Assembly: GCA_022478985.1 (NCBI GenBank)
Contig: JAKSZP010014454.1
Coordinates: forward strand, 62,001 to 126,000
Direction of reading: 5' to 3'
DNA: 64,000 nt
Source of the DNA: Massospora cicadina
Lineage: Eukaryota > Entomophthoromycota > Entomophthoromycetes > Entomophthorales > Entomophthoraceae
Shown here: piece by piece, positions 45,589 through 56,939 of the stretch
How positions within the stretch are numbered: position 1 is the first letter of the stretch
How the letters are laid out: each line of letters begins with the position of its first letter
The notes under the pieces: generated by a model
The model's input: the letters and a program-made list of their open reading frames with translations, nothing else
Told to the model about the DNA's origin: nothing
Database searches by the model: none
Translations under genes and position numbers: made by a program

Positions 45589-47950
45589 GCGAATAAAGGG
45601 GAATTATCTTCAATCTGATAAATAGTAACACTTAAGAGTTGCACATATCAATATAAACTAGGCGTCAGAGCTTAGCATAATTTGTGACAAACTAGCAACT
45701 TGTGAGTGTTAGAATTTCGATCCTAAATTGGGATAAAATTTAGTAAGAAAATAATATGTTTTGTAAAAAATTATCTCAAAGAATCAGCTTGACAAAAAAT
45801 CATTTCTGAAACTATTAAGTTTTCTATCAATTGTAATGGATTTATAAGTTAAGCCTTATTAAAACCATGTATGATCACTATTTTCTAATCACCCTTAAAG
45901 CAGGACCTGTTGCACAGAAACTAGGACCATCAAGACTGAAATCATATATAAGCAATCCTTTTGATGTCTAATTTGTGGCAGGGGATCTTGAGGGGAATCA
46001 ATTTTTTTAAATTTTCTTGGTGAGTTTACTGCACAGGTTCAAACTTTGCTGTGATATAAGGCGATTGTTATTTTTAAGGTGACAACTAGCCACTCAAGTA
46101 TTTTTATAAGTGGTTTCAAACACAATCAGTATACTCAAATATTATTTAAAAAATACAAATGAACCTAATTCCTATTATTTTTAATAGAAGTCAAAATATA
46201 ATAAATATCAAACTGTCTAGAATATTGCTATTACAAGTACTAAGGTTTATATTGGGTAGTTTGAAGCTTAACTTTTCTGTTTGCACCTCAATAATTGCGG
46301 TATTCATTACTCACAGTAACGTGAGCATTTTGCTGACTTCAAAATTAGCAAGTTCTAACATCTTAGTCATCCCCTGTAGGTCAAACTTTACAAGCTAGCG
46401 GCCATTATTTGGTATAAAGAGCTAATTATATAATTACTGCTGTCCACTATTCTCAGGTTAACCTACAGACTACCATAAATTTAAGTTTTAAAACGCTTCA
46501 GTAGCTTTAGAAAAAGTCCTAATTGGTTGGCGCCTTAGCTCAATTAATCCAAGGTAGGAATTTATATTATCAGCTGTTCACTTAATATCCAAATTTACTT
46601 ACTAACATTGTTGTAAATTGTTCCTAATTAACCATTAGTCACCATCAACATTTCATCAAATTCCAACACTAAATTAAATTTATAAAATTTAGGAAATAAC
46701 TGCTAAGCAATAATTGGTGATAAGCCAGATATCATCCAATTCCAATATCAAGTCAAAGCTAGATAAGACGGTCATGTAAAATCTGGTAATTGTAAATCCA
46801 GGAGCCCTGTAAAGCGTCAAAGTTTTCTTGGAAGTGTCCTAACAGATGTAAGAGGCCTTAACTACCAGAAGTCCATCTTATTATCCCAAACCACACATAC
46901 TCTTCACTATGAAACCAACAAAAACAGCAAAGAAAATTTGAGGGTCCATGGTGATTCTTGGGACATCACCACAGGACCATCTTGTGGGCTGTATGGTAAG
47001 TACAGCCCACCAAGAAAAAGGTGACTTCAAATAGTTAAATAATGAGGAACCTAAGATCTCACTTACCTTTAGACATTTGCAACCTAAAATGAACAATAGT
47101 TTCGTTGGTCATTTGTCAAATCAATTAAGTGTCAAAATCATGAAAATCATGGCTTTAAACAATACCTAAAAATTAAGTTTAAAGTTGGTAAGTTTCAGTG
47201 TCTTGGGATATTACACATTTTATTTATATGCTTGAAAATGCCCCAAATAGTTAGGTTTGGCATTTATTTATACCATGTTGACCTCTCTCACCCGGAAGAC
47301 AAATGCAAATGTGCAAAAGATGGTGCTCTGATAACAAATAAATTTGGTCTAAGTTTTTGGGAGGAAAACTTATAGATTCTTAAGCTGACCTCTGGCCGCT
47401 TATGTTGCTAACGTGTTGGCCTTAAGCTCATGCAACTTGATAGGATTCCCTACTTAGAGGTAGCTCAACTGATCCTTAAGTTCTGGAGGCCATGGGCGTC
47501 AGTGCCTGCTGTACTCTATTGTGTAAATGCACAATACTTTTTCTGCATTCCAAAACTAGGTTTCTCCTCGCATTCTGAATACATAATTTAATAATTTAGA
47601 TAAAATAAACTTTAAAAATGCAACTTCTAAGTGTGAGCTCTGAGACATGAAGATGGGCTTTTAATTGGAGAAGTAAATTAGAATGTTAGGTTAGGAAAGT
47701 GTGTTCACATCTTCAACCTGATAAATAATAGCCCTAAAAGAGCTGCACAAATTTGTAATAAAATAGGCATATAAACTAACAAAATATCTGGCGTCTCAGT
47801 AACTCACTGGATTGTGGAATTGTATTCCTAATGTTCAGGCTAAATCTATGATAAATTTATAAGAATATGTAAATGTTTCAAAGAATTGAAATGATAAGAA
47901 ATTCATGTCAGAGATACTGGGATTGCAACTATTTACATAATAGAATTCTT
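45589..47950. repeat. R1 dispersed repeat, copy B
   Basis: 45600-45720 resembles 47700-47830, and 45890-46020 resembles 27660-27770. 46780-47040 resembles 27770-27904 joined to 34818-34935. 47040-47940 resembles 26770-27600. 46020-46780 has no counterpart that I can see and may be an insertion. The repeated blocks inside this copy suggest an LTR-like or tandem structure. No coding region is recognised. Confidence 0.5.
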
Positions 47951-48580
47951 ATGTTTCAACATTTAATAATTCTTAAATGATAATCAATCATTACATATAA
48001 GCAATCAGATGGTTAAATTAAGTTTTTAACTGTTCTGTTGACTTTAAACAACAAGTGAGTTTAACCAATTATATGACTTTAATACTTCTCACTTTGTCTC
48101 CTTTGGTTTTAATTTCTTATTGGCTAGTCTTTTTTATATCCTTATACCTCATTCAAGTCTACATAAGGATTAATTTATCCCTTTACATATGAACTAAATC
48201 TATGTTAGTAGTGGAGTAAACATCAAAGTTTGTTTGGCTGATTTTTACTAAGGTATTCTAATCATATGAATGATTTAAGCTACCTACATCTTTAAAATCT
48301 TTTATGTAGAGAAAACTTACAGATGTCCATCATGTTACAATATCTTCAAGATAATCAAAGTATATGTGTTTACTTTATTGGAAGATTTTTTTATCCAGTG
48401 TTCAGTTGACACGTACTTTATCTACTTATAAATCATAAATTATAGATACAAGCTTTAGTATTACATATTTTAATAAAAGAACTGGCAGCTAAGTCACTAA
48501 TAATAGTAACCTCTTATATGACATTGAGAATGAAGCACTAACCTTTACCTTTGTTTTATATATTAATTTTATTTTTAAAC
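47951..48580. other. No recognised feature
   Basis: AT-rich DNA between R1 copy B and R2 copy 1. Nothing that I can assign. Confidence 0.45.
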
Positions 48581-49298
48581 CCACTACAGGGTGTAATGAA
48601 ATTATTTTTGTTCATCATTCCTATGAAATTAAAGATAGTAAAAATGGTGGCTGCATTCTGCTAGTTAAAAGTTACAAGCCATGGTAATTTGGTAAAGTGT
48701 AAATAAAAAAGTGAATTTAGGTCTCAATCCTGCTGATACATTATGGGAATCATTTAGGTTTATGCGCCTAAAGTATATGCATAATTTTAATTCCTTGGTT
48801 GGTCTTTATTTTGGTGGTCACTATTCCAACGCTCCCAAGTTGAAATTCTCTCTATATCATTTTAGGTCTTCTCTTTCCTCGTTCTCAATGTTTGGAGAGT
48901 CCCTCATCAGATAGGCCACATCTAAATAAACTAACATTTCTCTCAATATATTAGTTTCTCAATAAATTTACAATTGTTTTAGTATAAACCTTCTTTAAAC
49001 AACACTTTTATGGAATCATGCAGATGATATTATATTACAATGGATGCGCTATAAGCTGCAAACTCCAGACCTCAGAGGGAGAGAGTTTAATTTAGGGTTA
49101 ATTTGGGCCTGCAAACCCCCCGCACCTCAGCCTGATTACTGGTCACCAGTGGAGATGTATGTAAGAGTTTAACGCCAGTAAGTGTATACTCCTTGGTCTA
49201 TACAGGTGACTATAATTCAGGTGGAATATTTTCTGCTGTATCATACTTAGCCTTAGAGGGAATGTTTTCCTGAGTCGCCACCAGGCCATTATATTGTT

Positions 49299-49597
49299 TT
49301 TAATTTTTAATTTCTAATTTTTATTTGAGGTGGGCTGACCTGAGGATGATACCACACCAATTAAGGGAAATCAAATGTATGGTAAAGAAGGATAAAATCC
49401 AGAAAACCTCCATGCGCGGCGTATGATAGGCCAGGAACTCCATGGACCACCTTTGCTATGTGCTATCTCAATTTGGGGCATTGGTGCGCAACGCCAACAT
49501 AGTCATAGTCACCCCCTACCCAAAGTTCCTCTACCACAATCAAACTCGGGGAGGCAGTGGTAGAGGTCCCTATTCTACCACTGGGGTATCCTCCCCT
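49299..49597 (-). mobile_element. SINE-1b: tRNA-derived SINE, 299 bp
   Basis: Flanked by an exact 17 bp duplication CAGGCCATTATATTGTT (49282-49298 and 49598-49614). On the minus strand it has the tRNA-like head CCCAGTGGTAGAATAGGG with a weakened B-box (GAGTTTGATTG). The same body as SINE-1a follows (for example GGTCCATGGAGTTC). The tail is CAGGTCAGCCCACCTCAAAT plus an A/T-rich run. Confidence 0.85.
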
Positions 49598-49788
49598 CAG
49601 GCCATTATATTGTTAATACTTAATAAATCCAAAATATTTTATTTAACTGAGGTATGCTGACCAGGGGACGGACATTACTAAATATATATAAAACTAAGGA
49701 AAAAACTGACAAACATAAAATAGGCACCCCAGGGTACTCAAGTAACCCCTGTTGCCAGCGAAACTGCCAGGTATGGGAGGTTGGTGCA

Positions 49789-52700
49789 TTACTCCAAGGG
49801 GGTTTCCCCTGCTATGGAGCAGGTGTGAGGGAAAGGGTCTGTGTGGAGGAACCAGAGTGGGAACCATGATTCTATGAGCGCTTTTTGGCTTGGTCTCATA
49901 TATCCAGAGAGCCAAGCTTGGAAGTTCTCCAGTAAGTGGATATGGAATCTGTTAATAACCCTATGAATGGTTGGAACCGTGCTCTTGAACGCATCTAATG
50001 CAATTGTGTGGATTTTCCACATTGCAATGGGTTTTATTAGGGAAAAGAGGGTAGATGGGATTGGTGACTCAATCTGGAGCGCGAAGATGCTCTTTGATGT
50101 TGATAATTCTTGTTCGTTTTGGATCTTAAGCAGGCGTGCGACTTCCTGCCATATAGCTTTGGTTGGGGGGCATGTTTCTAGGCGATGATGTAGGGATCCC
50201 TCCCCTCCACATACTGCACATGTTTTGTGGAGGGAGTTGGAACAGTCCGCCATCCTATAGGTCCTTCTCAGACAGCGCCAGGCGTTTGCTCTTATCCTTG
50301 GCTGTAGGAGTGGGTGGTGAGTCATTTTCCACATTGCCTTCTGTGTGGTTAAATCATAGGGAATGTCCAACATATCTAGTATGCTATCCTAGCTATGCTT
50401 GGGGTTGTTGCTAGCATAACCCTCTGGGGGTGGTTTTCTGGGTTTCTTAATTTGAATTGGGGCTAGGTCATCCCCTTCCATGTATAGTACCCGTGTTCTC
50501 TATGGTTCATCCATATGGCGGATAGTTTGGAGGATATGTTTGAAATGAGGGAGGTTCCATGCAGACCCGTTGCAGTAGGGTGCTTGGCAAGGTATGAAAG
50601 TAGTCTGGGTGGACTATGTGGGTTAGTTAATTTGAGCGCCTGTGCAAAGTTAGTCCTCGCTTCCCTGGACCATTGTTGTTGCAGGAGGTCTGAGGCAAGG
50701 ATTTCCTTTATCCAGATACCTAGGATGTGATTGGCGTGTCTCTCAAAATCTATTAGTCCCATGCCTCCACTTGAGCGTGGGTCAAATAGTGTTTCCATCC
50801 GTATAGGAGGGTGAGAGCTGGGCCACAGCCAGCCCTGGATAAGCGCGCAGATTGAAGTTATAAAGGTAGGTGAGAAGGCGATCACATGGGCCAGGTACCA
50901 TAGTATTGGGAGGATGAGCGAGTTAGCAACTGTAACTCGTCCTGTTGGTCCTGGGGTTCTTCCCTTGAGGGAGGCGACGCGTTTGGATACCCGTTGTAAC
51001 AGGTTACTTTCCATTGTCTCACTAGCATATCCCCCTGATTCTAGCCAGATTCCAAGGTGTCGGACAGGAGTGGTGTTGGGAGGTGTTGCAAAGGGTAAAA
51101 TGATTGGGCTTTCTCTTCGTTTGTTGGTATGAGGTTCTGATGTTGTGGCCCAATTATTTGTGTATTTGCCTAAGAGGATGATTTCTGTCTTCCTTTTGTT
51201 TAGCGATGCATTGCTCACCTTGGAGTATTCCTCTGGAGTGGGTTCCAGATGTTGGGCATCTTCATTGTTTGCTATACCTGCTACGCAGTCATCTGCAAAG
51301 GCCAGTATCATAACTGTTGGTTGTCCTTGTGCGGTTATCCCCATGAGATGTGAGTCAGTTACCTGGAGGAGTGGGTCAAAGCTGAAATTGTATAGCAGTG
51401 GGCTGAGGGGATCTCCTTGTTTGAGCCCTCTATGTGGTTTAATCTTGTTTGTTAGGAATCCAGGGCCGCATACAGCCATGGTTGCAGATTCTGTTAGGAG
51501 CATCGCCCATTTTATGAACCTTGGTGGGAGTTTGAAGGCATGTAGACATTCTTTTAGGTATGTCCAGCTAACACGGTTATACGCCTTTTCCTGATCCAAG
51601 AAGACCAGGGCACCAGTTGCTTTGGATTGGCAAATGTTTGCAACAGGGTGTATGTTGTTCCAGATTGAACGCCCTGGTATAAACCCAAACTGGCTGGGTG
51701 ATAGGACGTCAGATGCAATTGCGCCTAATCTAACTGTTTTTTTGTTAGAATTTTTGTGTCAGTGTTGGAGAGTGCAATTGGGCGCCAGTTGCCCAGGTCC
51801 AACTTGTCACCTTTTTTATATAAGGTTATAACGTAGGATTCATGGCCTCCTGGTAATAGGCGTGTTTCTAATAAGCTCTGGCTCATAGACACCAATAGGA
51901 GGGGGGCAATTTGTTGAAAATATTTTTTATAAAACTCGTAGGGTATCCCATCAGGCCCTAGGCACTTCCTATGTGGTGCACCGCGAATTGTCTCCCAAAG
52001 CTCCTCCTGTGTAATTAGGATAGTATTTTGTAATTTGGTGGTGTACTTTGTATCTCAGCAGTTTGTATAAATTCTTTAATTTTTTGTGAATCTGTTGGCA
52101 TTTTGCAATATAATTCGGTGTAATAATGGTGTACTTCCGCCTTGACCTCCTCAGGGTCAGTTGCCACGGTGCTGTTGGTCTTGCAGACCTGTGTACACGT
52201 TGGCTGGTTTCCATGGAAGTGGAATTGGTGGAAAAAGTATGTCAAACAGGGTTCTCCTTCCTTTATGAACTTACCTTTGTTCAATATTTTGATTCTGTGT
52301 TGGTGTTCGAAGATGAGATTGTTAAGTTGGGAAGATATTTCTGCCCATTTGTGTCCCCAGTTTTAGCTATAGCCAGATCTTGGAGTATTTATCTCCAGGT
52401 GGTCTAGTACCACCATGGTACACTTGAATGTGGCTGTGTCCGCGGTGTACTTACGTGATGCAATATGTCAGGTTTTGTTTATTAAATCCTTTTTAAAAAT
52501 TTTCCCATGTTATGATGGGATCAAAAGTGAATGGGGTTGTGAATTCTGGGTTCATAGCCTCATTTTCAACCCAATCAGATATCTTGGGCAATTTTATATT
52601 TTCTGGGTGAAGCTTTCTCCAAGGCGACACCTGTGTTTGGTATTGGATTGGCACTAACTGCACCATAACCAATTGGTGGTCAGAAAAATTGATCTTTTTT

Positions 52701-53352
52701 GTTGTAAATTTGGAGATTCTTGAGAGGTTGGATTGCGGGATGAGGATGTGGTCAATGCAACTCATTGATATGAGTGCTCTCTCGCGTATGTTGGGCCGCG
52801 TCATGTGGGGAAGGAGTGGTGAATTGGGGGGAAGAGCATCCTGTAAGCCAAATGATGCCTTCATTGTGCGTAATTCAATGTGTCCAGGTGGGTATCCCCT
52901 GGGATTAGGCCATCAATCCGTATTGGGGTTGTCCCAGCAGTTGAAATCGCCTAACATAATGGTATCTGGTGGGAAGGTGAGAGTAGGAATGTTTTCAAAA
53001 AATTGTTTTCTCTCAGTTGCAGTGCACGGTGCATAGACACATGCTATCAAAATTATTTCCTCTTGGCACGTGATTGTTACTACCAAGACTCAACCATGCA
53101 AGTGTGATGACGAATTTGTTATTTTAATTTTTTGTTGTTTTGGATGATCACCCCACACTGAGACGTCCATACTGATTGTGATGGTGCGACCCTGGTTGAC
53201 CAGGATTCTTCTTCCCCTTGTATACAGTGGGTTTCTTGGATGGCCAAGATGTCTACAAGGGGTTTTCGCAGGAATGCTAGCTTTTTAGCTTGGGACGTAT
53301 GAGCCCTGGCTCCCGCGATGTTTAGCGTCCCTATTGACACTAAGGTGCCCAT
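49789..53352 (-). pseudogene. LINE-B2 ORF2: endonuclease-reverse transcriptase (broken)
   Basis: Starts at ATG 53352 (MGTLVSIGTLNIAGARAH), six bases after the ORF1 stop. Endonuclease motifs ILAIQETH and, after breaks, SDHQLV near 52680 are present. The RT frame 50463-51599 is open for 378 codons and includes MDQEKAYNRVSW, GLKQGDPLSPLLYN, FADDCVAG (near 51300) and HLGIWLESGGY. The last piece, 49789-50373, has the knuckle CAVCGGEGSLHHRLETC and ends in GETPLE. Frame breaks lie near 53100, 52450, 51750 and 50420. No RNase H domain is seen. Confidence 0.87.
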
Positions 53353-53358
53353 GGCGCC

Positions 53359-54780
53359 TCAGGAGCGGTAGGGAGGGCCCTCTGGCCCTATCCCACCACA
53401 GCTCATTTTGGCCATGCTCCACGTCTGTATTCCAATTCTTTCACTGCCATTGTTGGTTCCTTTGATCTGACCCAATGATTAAATGGAATTGCAGTTTTTT
53501 GCATTTGCATCAACTTTTCCTACACAGGTCTCATGTTGATTTGATGCGGATTGTTGATTGGATTTTGTATTTTTGAGGTTCAACTTTGGTGAATTGTGCA
53601 CCGCATTTTTGCCCAAATTGTGGTTACATTGTTCCTCAATATGTGCATGACTGATGTCGCTTTGTGACTCAGTCAGGTTACTGTGAAAATTTTCGACCTG
53701 GGCATATTGTTCTGATTAGTTGGTTTGGTGAATATCCGAAATATTCTCCCAAATTTGTCCAGGGTTAATGGCGGACTCCACGTGTGCCGCCGCTTCAGCT
53801 GCTGCTCACTTGCGGGCTTTTTGTGCTGCTTTACATTGTTTGCTTGTAACTGAGTCCACAATGGAGTATAGTCCATCTTCACTTCAGTGGAATGGGTGGT
53901 GGCCGTCAGTCATTTTGGCGAATTTTTCATTATCTTCATCCATTGCTTCCTCACAATAGTCATTTTCCATTAAGCCCTCTTTCACAGGGCATGCGTGTTC
54001 CTTGTGGCCCAGTGAGCCACAGTGGTTGCAAATGGGTGGTGCGCGCTCCAGTGTAACTTGGAGCGCGGCTGACTGCCCCCCATCTTCAAAGTGAAATTCT
54101 GCTGTGCGAGGAATTCTGGATAAGTCCTCTTCCACTTCTGGGAAGGGATTGATTACAGCAATATCTTTGCCCGTGCACAGGTTGGGCATCAGGAGAAATT
54201 GCTGTAATTTGAGTTGCTGAATTTCTCCATAGGCCACAAGATCTTTGCGGAGCTCCTCCTCGATTACCTTATGAGGAAGGTTGGTGGGGAGTGAGTTGAA
54301 AGAAATGAACAAAGTTTTCGCTTTGTTCCATCTGGTGCGCGCGGTGTGCACAATTTTTTTGCCCTCAGGGAGGGCAATTTTCACACAGACTTTTGCTGCG
54401 GCATCAGCTTCATCAGCTGTTTTGAATCCAATATTGATCCAGCTACAGCCCATATTGTTGGTGGCTACATATACCGCATGAGGGAAAAGTGAGGGCTGTG
54501 CCTCACATGTCTTCTCCCACAGGGTCGGTGACTCATCCCCAAGGAAGAGTCTGATCCCATGTTCCACCTTTGATAAGGGTTGGTTGAACTGAATGTACAT
54601 ATATTGCGCGTGCTTTACAGTGAATACCATAAACCCAGACGGTGTCTGAGTTTGCAATTTCTTTGCAGATTGGGTTCCTGGTCCCCCTCCAGGGCGTTTC
54701 TTGCCCTTAGTTGCATCATTAAGTACACTGCTCGCCGTGACGCTCGCCCATGTTTTATTTTTATTGATATAGTCGCCCAT
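53359..54780 (-). pseudogene. LINE-B2 ORF1: CCHC nucleic-acid-binding protein
   Basis: Open for 298 codons from MGDYINKNKTWASV (54780) to a TGA at about 53884, then protein-like sequence to a final stop at 53359-53361. Order: basic KGKKRPGGGPG segment, a globular part (FMVFTVKHAQYMYIQFNQ; WINIGFKTADEADAAA), YGEIQQLKLQQF, then the knuckle CNHCGSLGHKEHAC near 54010. The C-terminal region is Lys/Ala-rich. The break at 53884 falls where LINE-B1 encodes RWGED, so it is probably a recent stop. Confidence 0.83.
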
Positions 54781-54944
54781 CTTTCCTGTGTGTGATTATC
54801 CAAATTTGCTGTTTAAATTGAATCATAGTAACTAAAGTGATTTTATGAGAAAGAAAAGCGATAATAAATCTAAAATAGATTTCTGTCGCCTTGGTGCTAA
54901 CCTTTCCCACCATTAATCAAAGCAACTCTCTTCCTGCATAGGTA

Positions 54945-56250
54945 CAAGGGTAAGTCAAAAACTAAAGGAAAATTTTATTTTCCCTGCTGCAATGGATGGC
55001 AGCATTGACTGAACAATGACATATCATAACCTCAAAGTTTTTTTGTTCTTTAGCTGTGTTGTTTCAGTGCTTAACTCTATTTGTAGTGATTTCAGGGCAT
55101 ATTATTATGAGTTCCCCATTGTCCGTGTGCACCAAGGAAGAAATGAGGGGAGTGGTACGTTTTCTGCACTCTGAAGGGACTAAACCTGCGGATATTATTC
55201 GCAGAATGCAGCAGCAGTATGGTGAGAGCTGTCTTAGTGAACGCAAAATTTATGAGTGGATAAATCGCTTTAAATATGGTTGTGTATCTATCTGCAATGA
55301 AGAGCGTTCAGGTAGGCCATCCACTTTGAAGACAGACAAGAACATCGTGACAGTTGAGAGAATGATTCATGATGATTGTCATGTCAAAATTGATGATATT
55401 GCGCATGCGTTGAACATTAGCCACGGTTCAGCAGTTGCAATCATCCACAAATCACTAAATTATTACAAAGTGTGTTCTCGTTAGATACCACATTGACTGA
55501 CAGACCAGCACAAACTAATATGTTTGTTATTTTGAAATCACATTTAAGGCGTTTAGAAGAGGAAGGAGAAGAGTTTCTCAGTTGCATAGTAACCGTTGAT
55601 GAGATGTGGGTCCATCACTTCAAACCACAGAGTAAGCGGCAGAGTATGGTGTGGAAACATCTAACCTCGCCTACAGCAAAAAAGTTTAAAAGACAAGTTT
55701 TTGCAGGAAGAAGATGATGACTGTGTTTTGGGATATGAAAGGTCCACTTCTAATTCATTACACTCCTAAAGGTCAAACAGTGAATAGTGACAGCTACTGT
55801 GAGCTACTGCGAGTTCTGAAACCCAAAATCAAAACAAAGAGGCGAGGAAAACTTTCAAAAGGTGTGCTTTTGATTCAGGACAATGCCTGTCCTCATACTG
55901 CGGAGAAACAATCCAGTGCATTCAAGATCTTGTTTTTGAGCTGCTGGAGCATCCGCCATACAGTCCTGACCTAGCTCCAAGTGATTTTCACCTTTTTGGT
56001 CTGATGAAGGAGTACCTGCGTGAATCCAAATTTTCATTGGATGATGAGGTTGTGGAGGCAGTGTGCGAGTGGCTGTGCACAATGCCAAAAATCTTCTTCC
56101 AGGACGGAATTATGAAGCTTGTCAAGAGATGGACTAAGTGCATAGAAATTGAGGGAGATTATGTAGAGAAATGATGTTACTTATAATCTTGTTTTCACAA
56201 TAAAAAGTTCCTTTTTAAAAAATTTGCCTTTACTTTTTGACTTACCCTCG
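54945..56250. mobile_element. Full-length mariner element
   Basis: 1306 bp between TA dinucleotides (54943-54944 and 56251-56252). Its ends are inverted repeats of about 30 bp: CAAGGGTAAGTCAAAAACTA at the left, and CGAGGGTAAGTCAAAAAGTA reading inward from the right. The length is that expected for mariner. The sister R2 copy (near 57745) has the uninterrupted site. Transposase is on the plus strand but broken. Confidence 0.93.
55109..56172 (+). pseudogene. Mariner transposase (broken)
   Basis: The N-terminal helix-turn-helix part starts at MSSPLSVCTKEEMRG (55109), preferred over the upstream ATG by similarity to the family. It includes RKIYEWINRFKYG and ERSGRPST (55056-55484). After a stop and shifts come VTVDEMWVHHFKP (first catalytic Asp, near 55595), WDMKGPLLIHY, and IQDNACPHTA (second Asp, near 55880). 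The final block, SPDLAPSDFHLF, follows in another frame near 55970. Counting residues between the second and third Asp gives 34, the DD34D class. It cannot make a whole protein. Confidence 0.9.
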
Positions 56251-56267
56251 TATATATAATATATATC

Positions 56268-56283
56268 AAGTTAATAATCAAAG
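56268..56283 (+). repeat. SINE-2 target-site duplication, left
   Basis: AAGTTAATAATCAAAG, repeated at 56568-56583. Confidence 0.9.
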
Positions 56284-56567
56284 GGGTGGAAGGCGAGTTG
56301 GTAAGGGTGTATGGCTACCAACCTGAAGGTTGCAAGTTTCGATTCACACCCTTCGCACATCAATTGGGGTGCCAGTCAAAGGAAGCTATTGGCAGTTGGT
56401 AGGTCTAATAACATGAAAACCTTACCCATGACGTAACCAGAAAAATTTGAGTCCTGATCCAGAGGTGGAAAAACTTTCTTCAATGGAGTTGACCCTGTTC
56501 AGGTTTCATGTCGTTTCTTTCTTTTGGTAAAGCCTGTCCCCTGGTCAGCTTGCCTTGGTTAAACAAA
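56284..56567 (+). mobile_element. SINE-2: tRNA-derived SINE, 284 bp
   Basis: Exact 16 bp target duplication on both sides. The head has an A-box (AGGCGAGTTGGTAAGGG, near 56291) and a B-box (GGTTGCAAGTTTCGATTC, near 56326) at tRNA-like spacing. The body is not visibly related to SINE-1. The 3' end GTCCCCTGGTCAGCTTGCCT plus TGGTTAAAC closely follows the LINE-B tail. It inserted next to the mariner in R2 copy 1. Confidence 0.88.
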
Positions 56568-56583
56568 AAGTTAATAATCAAAG
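56568..56583 (+). repeat. SINE-2 target-site duplication, right
   Basis: Second exact copy of AAGTTAATAATCAAAG. Confidence 0.9.
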
Positions 56584-56603
56584 TCTTGGGAGTCATTTTC
56601 AGT

Positions 56604-56939
56604 ACATTATTACAACTTCATTTTTGTTTGTCAATCTGTGGTTCCTGCCAGCTTTCAAGATAGGAGAATGACCATTGTCCTAAATGAATATAACCCTATT
56701 GCCTTCCCCATCAGTTTTTGCTGGACTCTGATGGTGGAGGGGGATGTTGGGGGTTGTCAATAAGACTATTAGCGGTTGAGGCCTCTTGAGCTCACCAGTG
56801 GACCTCCAAGGGAAGCACTGACACTTACCATGACTCTTGGACTTCTGATTGGTATTTCAACTACCCCCATTGCAAGAAAGGTTGCCCATCAGATGATTCT
56901 TTTTAACAATATCTAAGCTCAGGGAAGCTTGTGGGATTT
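56604..56939. other. Stretch between the two R2 copies
   Basis: A purine-rich block GGTGGAGGGGGA directly followed by TGTTGGGGG (56735-56755) looks like a polypurine tract and LTR start. If so, R2 copy 2 would begin at about 56747 as a 3' LTR. This is tentative, and no coding region lies here. Confidence 0.35.

Larger units (their letters stand above)
49637..54861 (-). mobile_element. LINE-B2: nearly full-length non-LTR retrotransposon
   Basis: 5225 bp, bracketed by a 16 bp duplication with one mismatch (TAATAAATCCAAAATA at 49621-49636, TAATAAATCTAAAATA at 54862-54877). It is collinear with LINE-B1 along the whole length. The 3' end on the minus strand is CCCCTGGTCAGCATACCTCA followed by GTTAAATAAA. 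It is the best preserved of the two B copies, with a long open ORF1 and a 378-codon RT stretch. Confidence 0.92.
48580..56603. repeat. R2 dispersed repeat, copy 1 (interrupted by four insertions)
   Basis: Sequence at 48590-49298, 49615-49636, 54878-54944, 56251-56283 and 56584-56603 is collinear with the continuous repeat at 56940-57795. Shared blocks include CCAGTAAGTGTATACTCCTTGG (49185, 57540), CAAACTCTCTTC-like sequence near 54925 and 57730, and TCTTGGGAG at 56584 and 57772. The insertions are SINE-1b, LINE-B2, a mariner and SINE-2. R2 may itself be an LTR (length about 1 kb), which I could not prove. Confidence 0.65.

Noticed and set aside
56284..56360. A cellular tRNA gene at the start of SINE-2
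   Set aside because: The A- and B-boxes are present but the acceptor and anticodon stems do not fold as a clean tRNA, and the unit has a target duplication and LINE-like tail.
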